Assembly: GCF_003324525.1 (NCBI RefSeq)
Contig: NZ_QGDC01000005.1
Span: 356,428 to 420,427 of the forward strand
Length of the DNA stretch: 64,000 nucleotides
Reading direction: 5' to 3'
Origin: Mucilaginibacter hurinus
GTDB taxonomy: Bacteria > Bacteroidota > Bacteroidia > Sphingobacteriales > Sphingobacteriaceae
Shown: positions 24,973-33,104 of the stretch, one piece after another
Numbering within the stretch: the stretch's first letter is position 1
Layout of the letters: each line of letters begins with the position of its first letter
Notes under the pieces: generated by a model
What the model was told of the DNA's origin: nothing
What the model saw: only the letters and a program-made list of their open reading frames with translations
The model's database searches: none
Made by a program: the position numbers and the translations under genes

Positions 24973-26094
24973 ATGATGAAAAAAATTACCCGCTTCTTTT
25001 GGTTTTGTTCAGGAGCGCATATTGATACCTTAAAAAAATACCCGGTTGAGCACAATAAATATATTGGCATTGGAGCCACTATTTTTTTCACCGCTCTATT
25101 TGCCGCCCTTTCCGGTGGCTACGCCATGTATTTCGTATTCAGCGGCAATGCCTTTGCCGTAGGTTTTGCTATACTTTTCGGCCTGCTTTGGGGCACTGCC
25201 ATTTTTAATATGGATAGGTATATAGTATCCAGTATCAATAAAGAGGGCACTACCAACCAGCAGATATTGCAGGCATCGCCACGTATTTTACTGGCTATTA
25301 TGATAGGTATTGTTATATCGCGTCCGCTCGAACTGAAGATATTTGATAAAGAGATTCGGCAAAAATTAAAGACAGCTTATATTAAAGGCCAGCAAAGCAA
25401 AATAGATACGCTGCAGAAAACCTATCAGCAAAAATATACCATGGAAATGGGTAAGGTGGGGGAGCTCAAAAAGGAAAAGGATTCGCTTGAAAAAGATATC
25501 AACCGTACCCGTTACCAACTAAACCAGGAAGTGTTTGGTGATAAAACTAATCAAACATCGGGCGTTGTGGGCTACGGCACTTACGCTAAACAAAAAGCCG
25601 CTGTTTTAAAGGAAAAGGAGGATCGCCTTAAAACCGTTACCGAAAATTTAAGGCAGATGGATGGTTACTTAAGCGCAAGGAAAGATTACGAGGGACTTAA
25701 CAGCACCAAGCTATTTTCAGAAACGCAACTTGATAGTTTGGCGGCTGTTGCCGGGTTTTCAGACCGTAACTGGGCACTGGGGCAGCTATCTTACAACCAG
25801 GATGGCAGTCGCGATCTGGATACTTACCTGGCTATATCATTTATAGGCTGGCTATTTATTTTGTTTGAGTGTTTACCTGTTTTTGTGAAGCTAATGTCGC
25901 CGCGTGGGCCTTATGACGTGGCCATTGCCAAATTATCTGAAGCGGGCGAACATTTGGCCGAACGTGACAAGCAGCGCGATATAGCAGTAACTGACGAGGT
26001 ATATGATCATCACCTTGAAGCCGATATTGACAAACGAAAGCGCCTGATTACAGGCCAATCAGAATATGATGTAAGCAGGCATAGCTATGATTGA
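24973..26094 (+). CDS. DUF4407 domain membrane protein
   Basis: About 373 residues. Membrane helices lie near 30-50, 58-80 and 100-120 and again near 280-300, and a long charged coiled-coil stretch (about 135-220, with KKEKDSLEKDINRTRYQ and KEKEDRLKTVTENLRQ) projects between them. NMDRYIVSS (about 84-92) is the DUF4407 motif. The start is the first of two adjacent ATGs (24973 or 24976). The biochemical role is unknown; DUF4407 proteins are widespread in Bacteroidota. Confidence 0.85.
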   Translation: MMKKITRFFWFCSGAHIDTLKKYPVEHNKYIGIGATIFFTALFAALSGGYAMYFVFSGNAFAVGFAILFGLLWGTAIFNMDRYIVSSINKEGTTNQQILQASPRILLAIMIGIVISRPLELKIFDKEIRQKLKTAYIKGQQSKIDTLQKTYQQKYTMEMGKVGELKKEKDSLEKDINRTRYQLNQEVFGDKTNQTSGVVGYGTYAKQKAAVLKEKEDRLKTVTENLRQMDGYLSARKDYEGLNSTKLFSETQLDSLAAVAGFSDRNWALGQLSYNQDGSRDLDTYLAISFIGWLFILFECLPVFVKLMSPRGPYDVAIAKLSEAGEHLAERDKQRDIAVTDEVYDHHLEADIDKRKRLITGQSEYDVSRHSYD

Positions 26095-26143
26095 TGACGC
26101 ATTAAAAATAAAATAGTAATTTTCCGGCCGTTAACTGTACTTC

Positions 26144-28042
26144 ATGAAGAAACTCCTATTACTGCTGGCATTATGCGTGTTTACAATCGCAGTGTTTGCC
26201 CAGCGCAGGCACAAGCGTTACACCGCCGGGCCGGCAACACCCATATATTATACCGTGTCGTTCCCTAACGCGGTACACCACGAAGCTGAAATAATGATAA
26301 CCGTGCCGCAGGCGCCGCGCGGCCCATTGCGTTTCCGCATGAGTCGTTCGTCGCCAGGTAGATATGCCACCCATGAGTTTGGTAAAAATGTGTACAACGT
26401 GAGCGCATTCACAGACAAAGGCACCATGCTCACTGTAAAACAGGTAGATGGTGATATATATGAAATACCTATTCACCCGTCTACCGTTAACATCAGTTAT
26501 ACACTATTTGGTAACTGGGTTGATGGTACCTATGCAGGTATTGATGCCGGGCAGGCCCACTTGAATATGCCGGCAACGTTTATGTGGGTGGTAGGTGCCG
26601 AGCGCAGGCCGGTAAAGTTTAGGTTTACTGACCTTGATAAACACAACTGGAAGGTATCCACGCAGCTGAAGTATGAAGGCGGAAATACTTACAGCGCGCC
26701 TGATTTGCAATATCTGATGGATAGCCCGGTTGCATTGTCAGCCTATAAGCAAACAAGCTGGGATATCACCAACCCAAACGGGCGCCGTCAGCGGATAAAC
26801 CTGCATGTATACTCTGATGACAGTCAGCAAGCTATTGAGTCTTTCGGCAAAATGGTACATAAACTTACCCTGGAAGAACAAGCGGTTTTTGGCGAACTCC
26901 CGCTGTATGATAATGGCGAATATACTTTTATGGCCAACGTGCACCCAAGCGTGAATGGCGACGGTATGGAACACCGTAATTGCACCGTGATTACAGATCC
27001 TTTTTATAAAATTGAAGGTAACGAAAAAGCTGCGCTGGGCACCTTTGCGCATGAGTATTTCCATAGTTGGAATGTTGAACGACTGCGGCCAAAATCATTA
27101 CAGCCCTTTGATTTTACCCACTCCAACCAAAGCAGCGAACTTTGGTTTGCCGAGGGCTTTACCCAGTATTATGGTGAAATGTTACTTACACGGGCCGGTT
27201 TTTACACCGCTGATGATTATGCCCAAGTTTTAGGCTTAGTAGTCAACGCGGCATTGAATACCCCCGCTGCAAAAAAATATTCGCCTGTACAAATGAGTAA
27301 TTACGCAGTTTTTGCCGATGCAGGGGTATCTGTTGATGCTGTGAATAACAGCAATATTTTTACCTCGTACTATTTGTATGGAGCCGCCACCGCACTGGCA
27401 CTTGACCTGCGCTTGCGGAGCGAGTTTAACCTTACACTTGATGACTATATGCGGCAGGTTTGGTTAACTTACGGCAAAACGGAAAAGCCATACACTATAC
27501 AAATGCTGCAGTTGGCCCTGGCCCGGTACACTAAAGAACCGGCATTTGCATCTGACTTTTTTAAAGAGTTTATTTATGGCGCTGATAAGAATAATTATGA
27601 GGGCTTGCTCGCCAACGCAGGCTTTTTAATGCGCAAGGCTCAGCCGGGCGCGGCGTGGGCCGGGCCACCGTTTAATTCGGTAGGGCGCAGCCGGGCAGGG
27701 CAATCGCATTCCGCGGCTGCAGCCGAAGGCTTGTTGATTGCCACAACTGTTGTGGAGAATACCCCAGTTTACAAAGCCGGACTTGATGCGGGTGATGTGA
27801 TACTACAGGCAGACGGGCAGCCAATAACCAACCAGGCCGACTGGGATAGTATAATCAACACAAAGAAACCCGGCGAGAAAGTAAAGGTTAAATACAACAA
27901 CCGCATGGGCGTAAGTGAAGTAGACATTATATTGGAGGAGAACCCTGTTTACCAGGTTGTTACTTTTGAGCGCGCCGGGCAAACTTTAAACAAAGAGCAG
28001 GAGGCGTTTCGGGATGCTTGGCTGCGGTCGAAAATTAAATAG
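26144..28042 (+). CDS. M61 family metallopeptidase with PDZ domain
   Basis: Secreted zinc peptidase, 632 residues. The signal peptide is KKLLLLLALCVFTIAVFA. A beta-rich N-terminal domain precedes the catalytic gluzincin domain with the zinc motif His303-Glu-Tyr-Phe-His307 and the third ligand in WFAEGFTQYYG (about 343). A PDZ domain follows (about 530-610: AGLDAGDVILQADGQPI), as in glycyl aminopeptidases of family M61. It probably removes N-terminal Gly/Ala from peptides in the periplasm. The next gene, an M28 peptidase, starts two bases after its stop codon, so the two are surely cotranscribed. Confidence 0.92.
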   Translation: MKKLLLLLALCVFTIAVFAQRRHKRYTAGPATPIYYTVSFPNAVHHEAEIMITVPQAPRGPLRFRMSRSSPGRYATHEFGKNVYNVSAFTDKGTMLTVKQVDGDIYEIPIHPSTVNISYTLFGNWVDGTYAGIDAGQAHLNMPATFMWVVGAERRPVKFRFTDLDKHNWKVSTQLKYEGGNTYSAPDLQYLMDSPVALSAYKQTSWDITNPNGRRQRINLHVYSDDSQQAIESFGKMVHKLTLEEQAVFGELPLYDNGEYTFMANVHPSVNGDGMEHRNCTVITDPFYKIEGNEKAALGTFAHEYFHSWNVERLRPKSLQPFDFTHSNQSSELWFAEGFTQYYGEMLLTRAGFYTADDYAQVLGLVVNAALNTPAAKKYSPVQMSNYAVFADAGVSVDAVNNSNIFTSYYLYGAATALALDLRLRSEFNLTLDDYMRQVWLTYGKTEKPYTIQMLQLALARYTKEPAFASDFFKEFIYGADKNNYEGLLANAGFLMRKAQPGAAWAGPPFNSVGRSRAGQSHSAAAAEGLLIATTVVENTPVYKAGLDAGDVILQADGQPITNQADWDSIINTKKPGEKVKVKYNNRMGVSEVDIILEENPVYQVVTFERAGQTLNKEQEAFRDAWLRSKIK

Positions 28043-28043
28043 T

Positions 28044-29357
28044 ATGATAAAGAAATTAATATGCGCGGCCTATTTTGTTGCTGCTGCAGCCATTGCAAAT
28101 GCACAGAATGTAAACCAGTTAATAAACAAGGCTGACGTAAGCCGGATTATACAAAAGCTTTCGGCAGACGATATGGAAGGACGCGGCTCGTTCACTGCGG
28201 GCATAGAAAAGGCTGCCACTTTTATAGCGAAGGAATTTAAGGCAGCAGGATTAAAGCCGCTGCCTGCTGAAGCAAATTTCAGACAAAGCTTTCATGTTAT
28301 ACAATCCACGCCGCTGAGCACGCGCGTTACAATAAACGGAAGTGCCATAAACCCGGATAATGCCATCGCCTTTGCCGGCGATTCGTTTACCTGGGATAAC
28401 ACTGCAGGCGTAGAAATAGTAACTGTTAAACCGGGTGATAATTTCCGCAAAATTTTTGGTGATTATTATAGAAGTAATAAGAAAGCACTTTTAATGGTTG
28501 ATACATCTTTTGCTGATGTTTTTAAACGCATAAAACAGCACTTTAGTCACGGTAGTGTTTCCTTTGATAATCCGGGGGCAAAGCAAGTTGTAATGGTGCT
28601 GGGAAAATTTCAAGACGTTACAAGGTATACCGTGCGTTACGAGGCGAAAGTGGAGAATAAGCCATTGTTTAATGTCGCCGGCATGATAAAAGGCAAAACA
28701 AGACCTCAGGAGTTTGTTATTTTTTCAGGCCATTATGACCATTTGGGTATTGTAAAAGGTAAAGATATTTTAGCTGGCGACAGCATTGCCAATGGTGCGG
28801 ATGACGACGCCTCCGGTACCACGGCGGTTATTGCACTGGCAAAATATTATAAAAAACTAAATAACAATGCCCGCACGCTCATATTTGTTGCATTTACTGC
28901 GGAAGAAATAGGGGGCTTTGGTTCGCAGTATTTTTCCAAAAAGGTAGATCCGGATAAAACTGTTGCTATGTTTAACATTGAGATGATTGGCAAGCCATCA
29001 AAATTTGGTAAAAATTCAGCATTCATAACAGGTTACGACCGTTCCAACTTTGGGGCTATCCTGCAAAAGAACCTAAAAGGTACTGCATTTAAATTCCATC
29101 CCGATCCTTATCCGGAGCAAAACCTTTTTTACCGGAGCGATAATGCTACGCTGGCAAGATTAGGTGTGCCTGCGCACACCATTTCAACTGATGAGATAGA
29201 TATTGATAAATATTACCACACGGTAAATGACGAGTTTGCAACCCTTAATGTAGACAATATTGTGGCTACCATACGGGCTATTGCCCTGAGTTCAAAAAGC
29301 ATCGTGGCTGCCAAGGATTCACCTACCCGCATACCTAAGCTTTTGGATGATAAATAG
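28044..29357 (+). CDS. M28 family metallopeptidase (secreted aminopeptidase)
   Basis: 437 residues from the ATG at 28044, which opens a clean signal peptide (IKKLICAAYFVAAAAIANAQ); an earlier in-frame ATG at 28014 lies inside the M61 gene. Di-zinc ligands are visible: His230 (SGHYDHLG), Asp253 (NGADDDASG), the Glu287-Glu288 pair (FTAEEIGGFGSQYF), a later acidic ligand in NIEMIG and a His near KYYHTVND. Acts in the periplasm on peptides. It follows the M61 gene with one base between, suggesting a coordinated peptide-degradation unit. Confidence 0.92.
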   Translation: MIKKLICAAYFVAAAAIANAQNVNQLINKADVSRIIQKLSADDMEGRGSFTAGIEKAATFIAKEFKAAGLKPLPAEANFRQSFHVIQSTPLSTRVTINGSAINPDNAIAFAGDSFTWDNTAGVEIVTVKPGDNFRKIFGDYYRSNKKALLMVDTSFADVFKRIKQHFSHGSVSFDNPGAKQVVMVLGKFQDVTRYTVRYEAKVENKPLFNVAGMIKGKTRPQEFVIFSGHYDHLGIVKGKDILAGDSIANGADDDASGTTAVIALAKYYKKLNNNARTLIFVAFTAEEIGGFGSQYFSKKVDPDKTVAMFNIEMIGKPSKFGKNSAFITGYDRSNFGAILQKNLKGTAFKFHPDPYPEQNLFYRSDNATLARLGVPAHTISTDEIDIDKYYHTVNDEFATLNVDNIVATIRAIALSSKSIVAAKDSPTRIPKLLDDK

Positions 29358-29420
29358 CCCCTAACTGCTATTGGTTAAGCGCTACTATAAATAGTCGTCG
29401 GTAAAGCTTAACTTTACTAT

Positions 29421-30485
29421 ATGAAATTGCGTGTACTGGTTTTTATCAATGCTTTCGCGGTGGCGCTAACATTGTCTGTAGCTAACTATTATTTTCAGCA
29501 TAGCTGGAAGGCGGTAGCGGTAACCTTCTCGGCAACTATTGTGGTAAGCTTTATCATTTTCTACTACCTGATAGAGAAGTATGTCTATTCCAAAATAAAG
29601 CTGATCTATAAACAAATACATAACCTTAAATTAGGCCGGGACCTGCGCGACGCTATTGGCGAACATGTATCGGCCGACCCGATAAATGACGTTGAGCAAG
29701 AGGTAGAAGAGTGGGCTGCGCAAAAAAAGAGCGAGATAGAAAGCCTGCGGCAACAGGAAAAATTCCGGCGCGACTTTCTTTCAAACATATCGCATGAGTT
29801 TAAAACACCTCTTTTTGCCATACAAGGTTATATTGACGCTGTTCAGGATGATGATTTTGAGGATAAGGATATGGCCCGTAAGTTTTTGGAGAAAGCCGCG
29901 AAAAACGTTGACAGGCTAAGTTACCTGATCAAAGACCTTGACGAGATATCAAAGCTGGAGTCGGGCGAGATACCTATAAATTATACCCGGTTTAAAATAA
30001 ATGATTTGATAAAAGAGGTAATTGAAGCTTCAGAAATGAAGGCACGTCAGCATAAAATAAAGCTGGTATTTAAGCATAAATATGACGACGCTGTGTTAGT
30101 AACCGCCGATCGCGAAAAAATAAGCCAGGTTTTTATTAACCTGGTAGATAACTCAATCAAATATGGAAGGGAAGATGGCACCACATCCATCAGTCTTTTT
30201 GAATTGCATGACCAGGTTTTGATAGAAATTACGGATGACGGCATTGGTATCGAAGAAAAATATCTCCCGCGGTTATTTGAGCGTTTTTTCCGTACCGATA
30301 GTAGCAGGTCGCGCCAGATAGGCGGTTCGGGATTAGGTTTGGCCATTGTTAAACATATAGTTGAAGCCCATGAGCAAACGATTAACGTACGTAGTACTGA
30401 GGGCTTAGGATCAACCTTCGGGTTTACTTTACAGAAGGCAAAACAACAGATTCAATTTCCAAATATTCCGGTGCTGAAAAATTAA
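29421..30485 (+). CDS. Sensor histidine kinase, PhoR-like architecture
   Basis: 354 residues. Two membrane helices at about 5-23 and 33-52 are separated by only about ten residues, so there is no real periplasmic sensor domain. A linker helix leads to the H-box with phospho-acceptor His125 in SNISHEFKTPL, then the N-box INLVDNSIKYG, the G1 box DDGIGIEEKY, the F-box LFERFFRTD and the G2 box GSGLGLAIVKHI. No response-regulator gene is adjacent. A kinase without a sensor domain placed directly before the DUF47-PiT phosphate genes suggests PhoR-type sensing through a transporter, an inference from context. Confidence 0.88.
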   Translation: MKLRVLVFINAFAVALTLSVANYYFQHSWKAVAVTFSATIVVSFIIFYYLIEKYVYSKIKLIYKQIHNLKLGRDLRDAIGEHVSADPINDVEQEVEEWAAQKKSEIESLRQQEKFRRDFLSNISHEFKTPLFAIQGYIDAVQDDDFEDKDMARKFLEKAAKNVDRLSYLIKDLDEISKLESGEIPINYTRFKINDLIKEVIEASEMKARQHKIKLVFKHKYDDAVLVTADREKISQVFINLVDNSIKYGREDGTTSISLFELHDQVLIEITDDGIGIEEKYLPRLFERFFRTDSSRSRQIGGSGLGLAIVKHIVEAHEQTINVRSTEGLGSTFGFTLQKAKQQIQFPNIPVLKN

Positions 30486-30498
30486 CATTAACTTAACA
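30482..30498 (+). promoter_or_regulatory. Putative Pho-box: two TTAACA repeats with 11-base period
   Basis: TTAACA at 30482-30487 and again at 30493-30498, separated by TTAAC. This is the TTAACA-N5-TTAACA arrangement known for Bacillus PhoP sites. It overlaps the stop codon of the kinase gene and sits 9 bases before the TACCTTTG box, where the missing -33 element would be, as in activator-dependent promoters. Confidence 0.5.
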
Positions 30499-30507
30499 TT
30501 GCAAGAT

Positions 30508-30515
30508 TACCTTTG
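30508..30515 (+). promoter_or_regulatory. -7 box TACCTTTG for DUF47-PiT operon
   Basis: Exact TAnnTTTG, 17 bases before the ATG at 30533, with no TTG at the -33 spacing. Confidence 0.55.
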
Positions 30516-30532
30516 CTGTATAAAAGGTAACA

Positions 30533-31183
30533 ATGTCATTAAACAGTATATTCCAGTACTTTGTCCCTAAGGATAAGAAAGTATTTTTCCCTTTATTTGA
30601 GCAGGCTTCAAGTAATGTAGTCGGCATGGCTACAATTTTAGTTGAAGCTGTTAACTCTACAAACACCGCCTCGCGCGAGGAGATGTTTAAACAGATTGAT
30701 AAACTGGAAAACAAAGGCGATGAACTTACCCACCAGATTTACCTGGAGTTGGGAAAGAATTTTATCACGCCCTTTGACCGTGAAGATATCCATGCGCTGG
30801 CAACAGCTATAGACGATGTTGCCGACTATATCCACGGTGCGGCTAACCGTATGAACCTGTACAAAGTAGAAGGCCCTAACGAACATATCAAAAAATTATC
30901 TGAGCTTATATTGCAGGCAAGTGTTGATCTTGAAAAAGCAATTAAGGAATTAAAGGATCTACGGAATGTGAGAAACATTGCCGACTCATGCATCAGGATA
31001 AACAGCATAGAGAACCAGGCCGATTACGTATTCGATCGTGCGGTAGCAGACCTGTTTTTATACGAAAAAGATGCTATAACCCTTATAAAGTATAAAGAGA
31101 TATACGCTGCGCTTGAAACCGCCACAGATATGTGCGAAGATGCCGCTAACGTGATGGAATCAATACTAGTTAAAAACGCTTAA
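30533..31183 (+). CDS. DUF47 family protein, PhoU-like partner of PiT transporter
   Basis: 216 residues, all helical, soluble. NTASREEMFKQIDKLENKGDELTHQIYLEL (residues about 42-70) and PFDREDIHALATAIDDVADYI (about 82-102) carry the E/DxxxD metal-binding repeats of the PhoU-like DUF47 fold. Such proteins sit beside low-affinity PiT phosphate transporters and are thought to regulate them. Its gene ends 15 bases before the PiT gene. Confidence 0.9.
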   Translation: MSLNSIFQYFVPKDKKVFFPLFEQASSNVVGMATILVEAVNSTNTASREEMFKQIDKLENKGDELTHQIYLELGKNFITPFDREDIHALATAIDDVADYIHGAANRMNLYKVEGPNEHIKKLSELILQASVDLEKAIKELKDLRNVRNIADSCIRINSIENQADYVFDRAVADLFLYEKDAITLIKYKEIYAALETATDMCEDAANVMESILVKNA

Positions 31184-31198
31184 GCATATCCTTTATAC

Positions 31199-32209
31199 AT
31201 GGTTACCACGCTGCTTGTTGTTGTAATTTGCCTGGCAATAATATTTGATTTTATCAATGGCTTTCATGATGCGGCTAACTCTATAGCAACCATCGTATCT
31301 ACCAAGGTATTAACGCCTTTTCAGGCAGTGTTGTGGGCTGCAACGTTTAACTTCCTGGCGTTTTTTGTTATCAAAGATCATAAGGTGGCCAATACGGTGG
31401 CCAAAATTGTGATACAGGACTACGTTACGATTAACGTAATTTTAGCCGGCCTTGCTGCGGCAATCACCTGGAATTTAATAACATGGTGGTTTGGTATTCC
31501 GTCAAGTTCATCACACACCCTTATCGGCGGCTTTGCCGGTGCCGGGATGACCAACGCGATTTTTATGGGCGTTAATCCTATTGAAGCTGTTAAAATGGAT
31601 TACATAGGTACAATTGCCATGTATATAGTTTTAGCGCCTTTTATAGGCTTGTTTATTGCATACATAATTACAATACTAATTATGAATATCTGCCGGAACG
31701 CACGGCCGGCGACCGCCGAAAAGTGGTTTAAAGCAGGGCAGCTTATCTCATCCGCGGCATTAAGCTTTGCACATGGTGGTAACGACGCGCAAAAGGTAAT
31801 GGGTATTATCTATATTACGCTGGTAACCGGCAAAGTGATAACCAATGACGCAGCTATGCCCGACTGGATACCGCTTACTTGTTATTCGGCAATCGCGTTG
31901 GGCACCATGTCTGGTGGTTGGAAGATTGTAAAAACCATGGGCTCAAAAATAACTAAAGTTACCCCGCTCGAAGGTGTTTCGGCCGAAGCTGCGGGCGCGA
32001 TAACGTTGACTATTACCGAACGGTTAGGTATCCCGGTGTCTACTACGCATACTATTACGGGTTCTATAATCGGGGTTGGATTAACAAAGCGCGTTTCGGC
32101 GGTACGTTGGGGCGTAACTATCAACCTGTTATGGGCCTGGGTAATTACCATCCCTATCTCTGCGCTTCTGGCAGGAGGTGTTTACTCGCTTATCAGGCTA
32201 TTCGCTTAA
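31199..32209 (+). CDS. pit: PiT family inorganic phosphate transporter
   Basis: 336 residues with about ten membrane helices. The duplicated PiT signature is present in both halves: DFINGFHDAANSIATIVSTK (about 17-36) and SFAHGGNDAQKVMGIIY (about 191-207), matching the GxNDxxN consensus. Also present are the paired STTHTI/SSSHTLIGG elements (about 100 and 280). Imports phosphate with metal/protons. It is in an operon with DUF47. Confidence 0.93.
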   Translation: MVTTLLVVVICLAIIFDFINGFHDAANSIATIVSTKVLTPFQAVLWAATFNFLAFFVIKDHKVANTVAKIVIQDYVTINVILAGLAAAITWNLITWWFGIPSSSSHTLIGGFAGAGMTNAIFMGVNPIEAVKMDYIGTIAMYIVLAPFIGLFIAYIITILIMNICRNARPATAEKWFKAGQLISSAALSFAHGGNDAQKVMGIIYITLVTGKVITNDAAMPDWIPLTCYSAIALGTMSGGWKIVKTMGSKITKVTPLEGVSAEAAGAITLTITERLGIPVSTTHTITGSIIGVGLTKRVSAVRWGVTINLLWAWVITIPISALLAGGVYSLIRLFA

Positions 32210-32240
32210 ACTTTTTTGCCCCGGGATAGTTTAACTCTTT

Positions 32241-32978
32241 ATGAAAAGAACTATCCTGTTAATACCTGCTGTTTTTATAATCCTTAGCGCCTTTTCAGGC
32301 TGCGATACATTGAACCAGGTGGCCCGCACTGCCGGGCAAACGCTTGGTAATCCTTCAGCTTTTGAAATCGCTTCGGCCTTAAAACAGGCACTTGAGCAAG
32401 GTACCAACAAAAGCACTGAAAAATTATCGGCTAAGAATGGTTTCTTTGGGAATGCAGTGGTAAAAATACTATTTCCGCCCGAGGCCCAAAAAGCTGAGCA
32501 AACATTGCGTGCACTGGGTTTAAACAACCTGTGCGATAACGTTATATTGTCGCTTAACCGCGCTGCCGAGGATGCGGCTGATGAGGCCAAGCCGATATTT
32601 ATCAATTCGATAAAGCAGCTTACGCTTCAGGATGCTACCAACATACTGTTTGGCGAACCCGATGCAGCCACTCAATTTTTTAAGCGTACAACCATTAACC
32701 AGCTTACCGCTAAATTTAAGCCCATAATAAATACAAGCCTTAATAAAGTGGGTGCAACCAGGTATTATGGCGATGTGGTTAATACTTATAATAAGATCCC
32801 GCTGGTTACCAAAATGAATCCTGACATCAGTGACTATGTTACCCGGAAGGCGATAGAGGGCTTATTTGTCGAAATTGCAAAGGAAGAATTAAACATACGT
32901 CAAACACTGTCGGCGCGCAGTACGCCATTAATGCAAAAAGTATTTGGCTACGCTGATAGCAGCAAGGGCAGGCGTTAA
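32241..32978 (+). CDS. DUF4197 domain protein, probable lipoprotein
   Basis: 245 residues. The N-terminus, KRTILLIPAVFIILSAFSGC, ends in a plausible lipobox with Cys about residue 22. The DUF4197 body is helical with an alternating hydrophobic pattern: FEIASALKQALEQGTNKSTEKL and, at the C-terminus, RKAIEGLFVEIAKEE. It is probably anchored in the periplasm or outer membrane. The role is unknown; it lies 31 bases after the phosphate transporter but no functional link is evident. Confidence 0.85.
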   Translation: MKRTILLIPAVFIILSAFSGCDTLNQVARTAGQTLGNPSAFEIASALKQALEQGTNKSTEKLSAKNGFFGNAVVKILFPPEAQKAEQTLRALGLNNLCDNVILSLNRAAEDAADEAKPIFINSIKQLTLQDATNILFGEPDAATQFFKRTTINQLTAKFKPIINTSLNKVGATRYYGDVVNTYNKIPLVTKMNPDISDYVTRKAIEGLFVEIAKEELNIRQTLSARSTPLMQKVFGYADSSKGRR

Positions 32979-33104
32979 TTAAAGTATTGCTGATTTTCGG
33001 GGAGCAATTTTATTTGGTTTTTTGAGTTACATTAAACGGTATTTATTTAATATTTTGCAACTCAAATTTCGTTTTGCATCTTAGTGTTTATTCCCTGATT
33101 AAAT

